Shown here one piece after another: positions 7,134 through 7,531 of a stretch of DNA of 7,531 nucleotides (its first letter is position 1; each line of letters opens with the position of its first letter). Origin of the DNA: CAYJAD01 sp964370305 (GTDB lineage: Bacteria; Desulfobacterota; Desulfovibrionia; Desulfovibrionales; Desulfovibrionaceae); contig CAYJIU010000096.1 in assembly GCA_964370305.1 (NCBI GenBank), positions 1 through 7,531 on the forward strand, given 5' to 3'. A program made the position numbers and the translations under genes. The notes beneath the pieces were generated by a model. That model made no database searches. It saw only the letters and a list, made by a program, of their open reading frames with translations, and was not told the DNA's origin.

Positions 7134-7171
7134 GACATGCTTATGGTTTTTTAACCACTAATAAACATGTC
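7134..7171 (-). other. Long leader hairpin
   Basis: In minus-strand RNA, GACATG pairs with CATGTC (6 bp), continued by UUUA with UAAG (one G-U pair). A four-base bulge (UUAG) follows, then UGGUU pairs with AACCA around an AAAA loop. No T-run follows on either strand, so it is not an intrinsic terminator; it is more likely a leader or regulatory stem. Confidence 0.55.
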
Positions 7172-7275
7172 ATTCGTGGGCAGGGGCAACAACCCCCAGG
7201 GCTAAAAGCCCCTAATGCTTAAAATGAGGGGGTACTAGTCCAGCACCCATTGCGCTCTAGCTGAGCACATAAATA

Positions 7276-7308
7276 TTAAACCCACACCCCAATTGCGGGG
7301 AGAATCAT
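7276..7308 (-). CDS. Possible 10-residue leader peptide (uORF)
   Basis: ATG 7308-7306 to TAA 7278-7276 encodes MILPAIGVWV. A GGAG lies eight bases upstream (7320-7317), and that GGAG can pair with ACTCC at 7334-7330. It would be within the long leader if transcription starts near 7398. Tiny ORFs arise easily by chance, so the call rests mainly on its Shine-Dalgarno. Two others without clear RBS follow (7235-7270, 11 codons; 7212-7250, 12 codons). Confidence 0.2.
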   Translation of the reverse strand: MILPAIGVWV

Positions 7309-7405
7309 GTGCCAAACTCCGTGATTGTTGGAGTGGTGACTCTAAGTAGGTTATTTAATTAATCTAAACAAAAAGCGAACATTAATCGCAATTGTCCTTG
7401 CCCCA

Positions 7406-7434
7406 ATATTAAGTTTTTGGAGGAACTCTGTCAA
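7406..7434 (-). promoter_or_regulatory. Sigma-70-type promoter candidate for the adhesin
   Basis: On the minus strand a perfect TTGACA (7434-7429) is followed by a 17-bp spacer and TAATAT (7411-7406; 4 of 6 consensus bases including the first two and the last). Transcription would start near 7398, giving a leader of about 340 nt. The A-rich tract directly upstream strengthens the call. Seen by eye only; no start site is proven. Confidence 0.6.
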
Positions 7435-7436
7435 TA

Positions 7437-7453
7437 TTTTTTTTTGTTTTTTT
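7437..7453 (-). promoter_or_regulatory. A-tract, possible UP element
   Basis: On the minus strand this reads A7-C-A9 and ends two bases before the -35 box. A-tracts in this position can bind the RNA polymerase alpha C-terminal domain and bend DNA. On the plus strand it is T9-G-T7 with no strong GC hairpin before it, so a plus-strand terminator is not favoured. Confidence 0.45.
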
Positions 7454-7466
7454 GTGTGGGGGCCAC

Positions 7467-7531
7467 GTGATTCCGATTTGCAAAATGACATTTCCTCTTG
7501 ATGACGTTTTTAAATACATGGATTGCCGCGT
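7467..7531 (+). CDS. Possible start of a divergent gene, cut by window edge
   Basis: A plus-strand frame is open from GTG 7467 (or ATG 7485) to the right edge; from the ATG it reads MTFPLDDVFKYMDCR. No convincing Shine-Dalgarno precedes the ATG; GGGGG lies a few bases before the GTG. A frame this short is often open by chance, and no family is recognised. Confidence 0.15.
   Translation, partial: MIPICKMTFPLDDVFKYMDCR

Larger units (their letters stand above)
7061..7231 (-). promoter_or_regulatory. Structured 5' leader with RBS-sequestering inverted repeat
   Basis: The minus-strand copies of 7212-7231 and 7061-7080 are complementary at 16 of 20 positions, including eight consecutive pairs (AGCATTAG with CTAATGCT) and the AGG of the Shine-Dalgarno. 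Between the arms are further stems: GGGCT/AGCCC (7199-7211), GGGG/CCCC (7183-7196), a long hairpin (7134-7171) and AGCAGC/GCTGCT (7086-7104). The GGGGG at 7228-7232 can alternatively pair with CCCCC at 7193-7197, so two exclusive folds are possible. No known riboswitch class was recognised. Confidence 0.45.
7055..7531. other. Intergenic regulatory region upstream of the adhesin
   Basis: This 477-bp stretch has no convincing protein gene. It holds the promoter, the A-tract and the structured leader. Also present are CCCC-AATTGC-GGGG (7287-7300), ACTCC-N9-GGAGT (7316-7334) and GCTC-TAGCT-GAGC (7254-7266). The part beyond 7455 contains nothing else I can assign apart from the possible divergent start. 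Confidence 0.7.

Noticed and set aside
7291..7314. Possible sigma-54 promoter (TGGCAC on the minus strand at 7314-7309)
   Set aside because: The -24-like TGGCAC is present, but the -12 element at the right spacing reads TCTC rather than TTGC, losing the essential GC. The TTGACA/TAATAT pair upstream is better.
7437..7453. T-rich run as a plus-strand intrinsic terminator
   Set aside because: No stable GC-rich hairpin precedes the T-run and no plus-strand gene lies to its left.

Overview
The window is almost entirely one gene. A single uninterrupted reading frame on the minus strand starts at an ATG at 7054 and is still open at base 1, giving 2351 complete codons of a giant, repetitive secreted adhesin whose C-terminal part lies outside the window. 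The plus-strand open frames and the other minus-strand frames are shadows of it. Base 7055 to the right edge is a non-coding upstream region that appears to hold the promoter and a long, structured 5' leader.

The protein has three parts. Residues 1-110 form a short N-terminal domain ending in a Pro-Ala-Ala-Gly site, which resembles the cell-surface retention regions of LapA-type adhesins. Residues 110-156 are a linker. From about residue 157 to the edge there are ten consecutive immunoglobulin-like VCBS/cadherin-like modules, each closing with a G-x-(N/D)-D-x-P box (first residues 283, 554, 731, 894, 1048, 1254, 1414, 1621, 1891, 2329), and an eleventh module just begins. The modules mostly alternate between two types, so the true repeat unit is about two modules. 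One type carries an extra segment at a fixed point, between an 'F-x-V-G'-like strand and a 'Y-G' strand. That segment lengthens along the chain (about 30, 53, 57, 78, 102 and 327 residues). The last and largest is a charged, Ala-rich, probably coiled-coil insertion. No cysteine was read in the translated part, and the protein is strongly acidic, as expected for a calcium-stabilised type I secretion (T1SS) adhesin. The RTX nonapeptides and secretion signal would be in the missing C-terminus.

Upstream, the minus strand has a perfect TTGACA -35 box with a 17-bp spacer and a TAATAT -10 box, just downstream of an A7-C-A9 tract that could act as an UP element. A start near 7398 would give a leader of about 340 nt. 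This leader holds several hairpins, two or three tiny upstream ORFs, and a 20-nt imperfect inverted repeat whose downstream arm contains the Shine-Dalgarno sequence of the adhesin. That suggests translational control by sequestration of the ribosome binding site.

The organism is a Gram-negative bacterium of moderate GC. The N-terminal sequence style, with 'LMPAAG' after a Phe-rich acidic domain, recalls large adhesins of Desulfovibrionaceae such as the D. vulgaris biofilm adhesins. This is recall, not a search result, so the taxon is tentative. Transporter (LapBCE-like) and LapD/LapG-like genes are not in the window.
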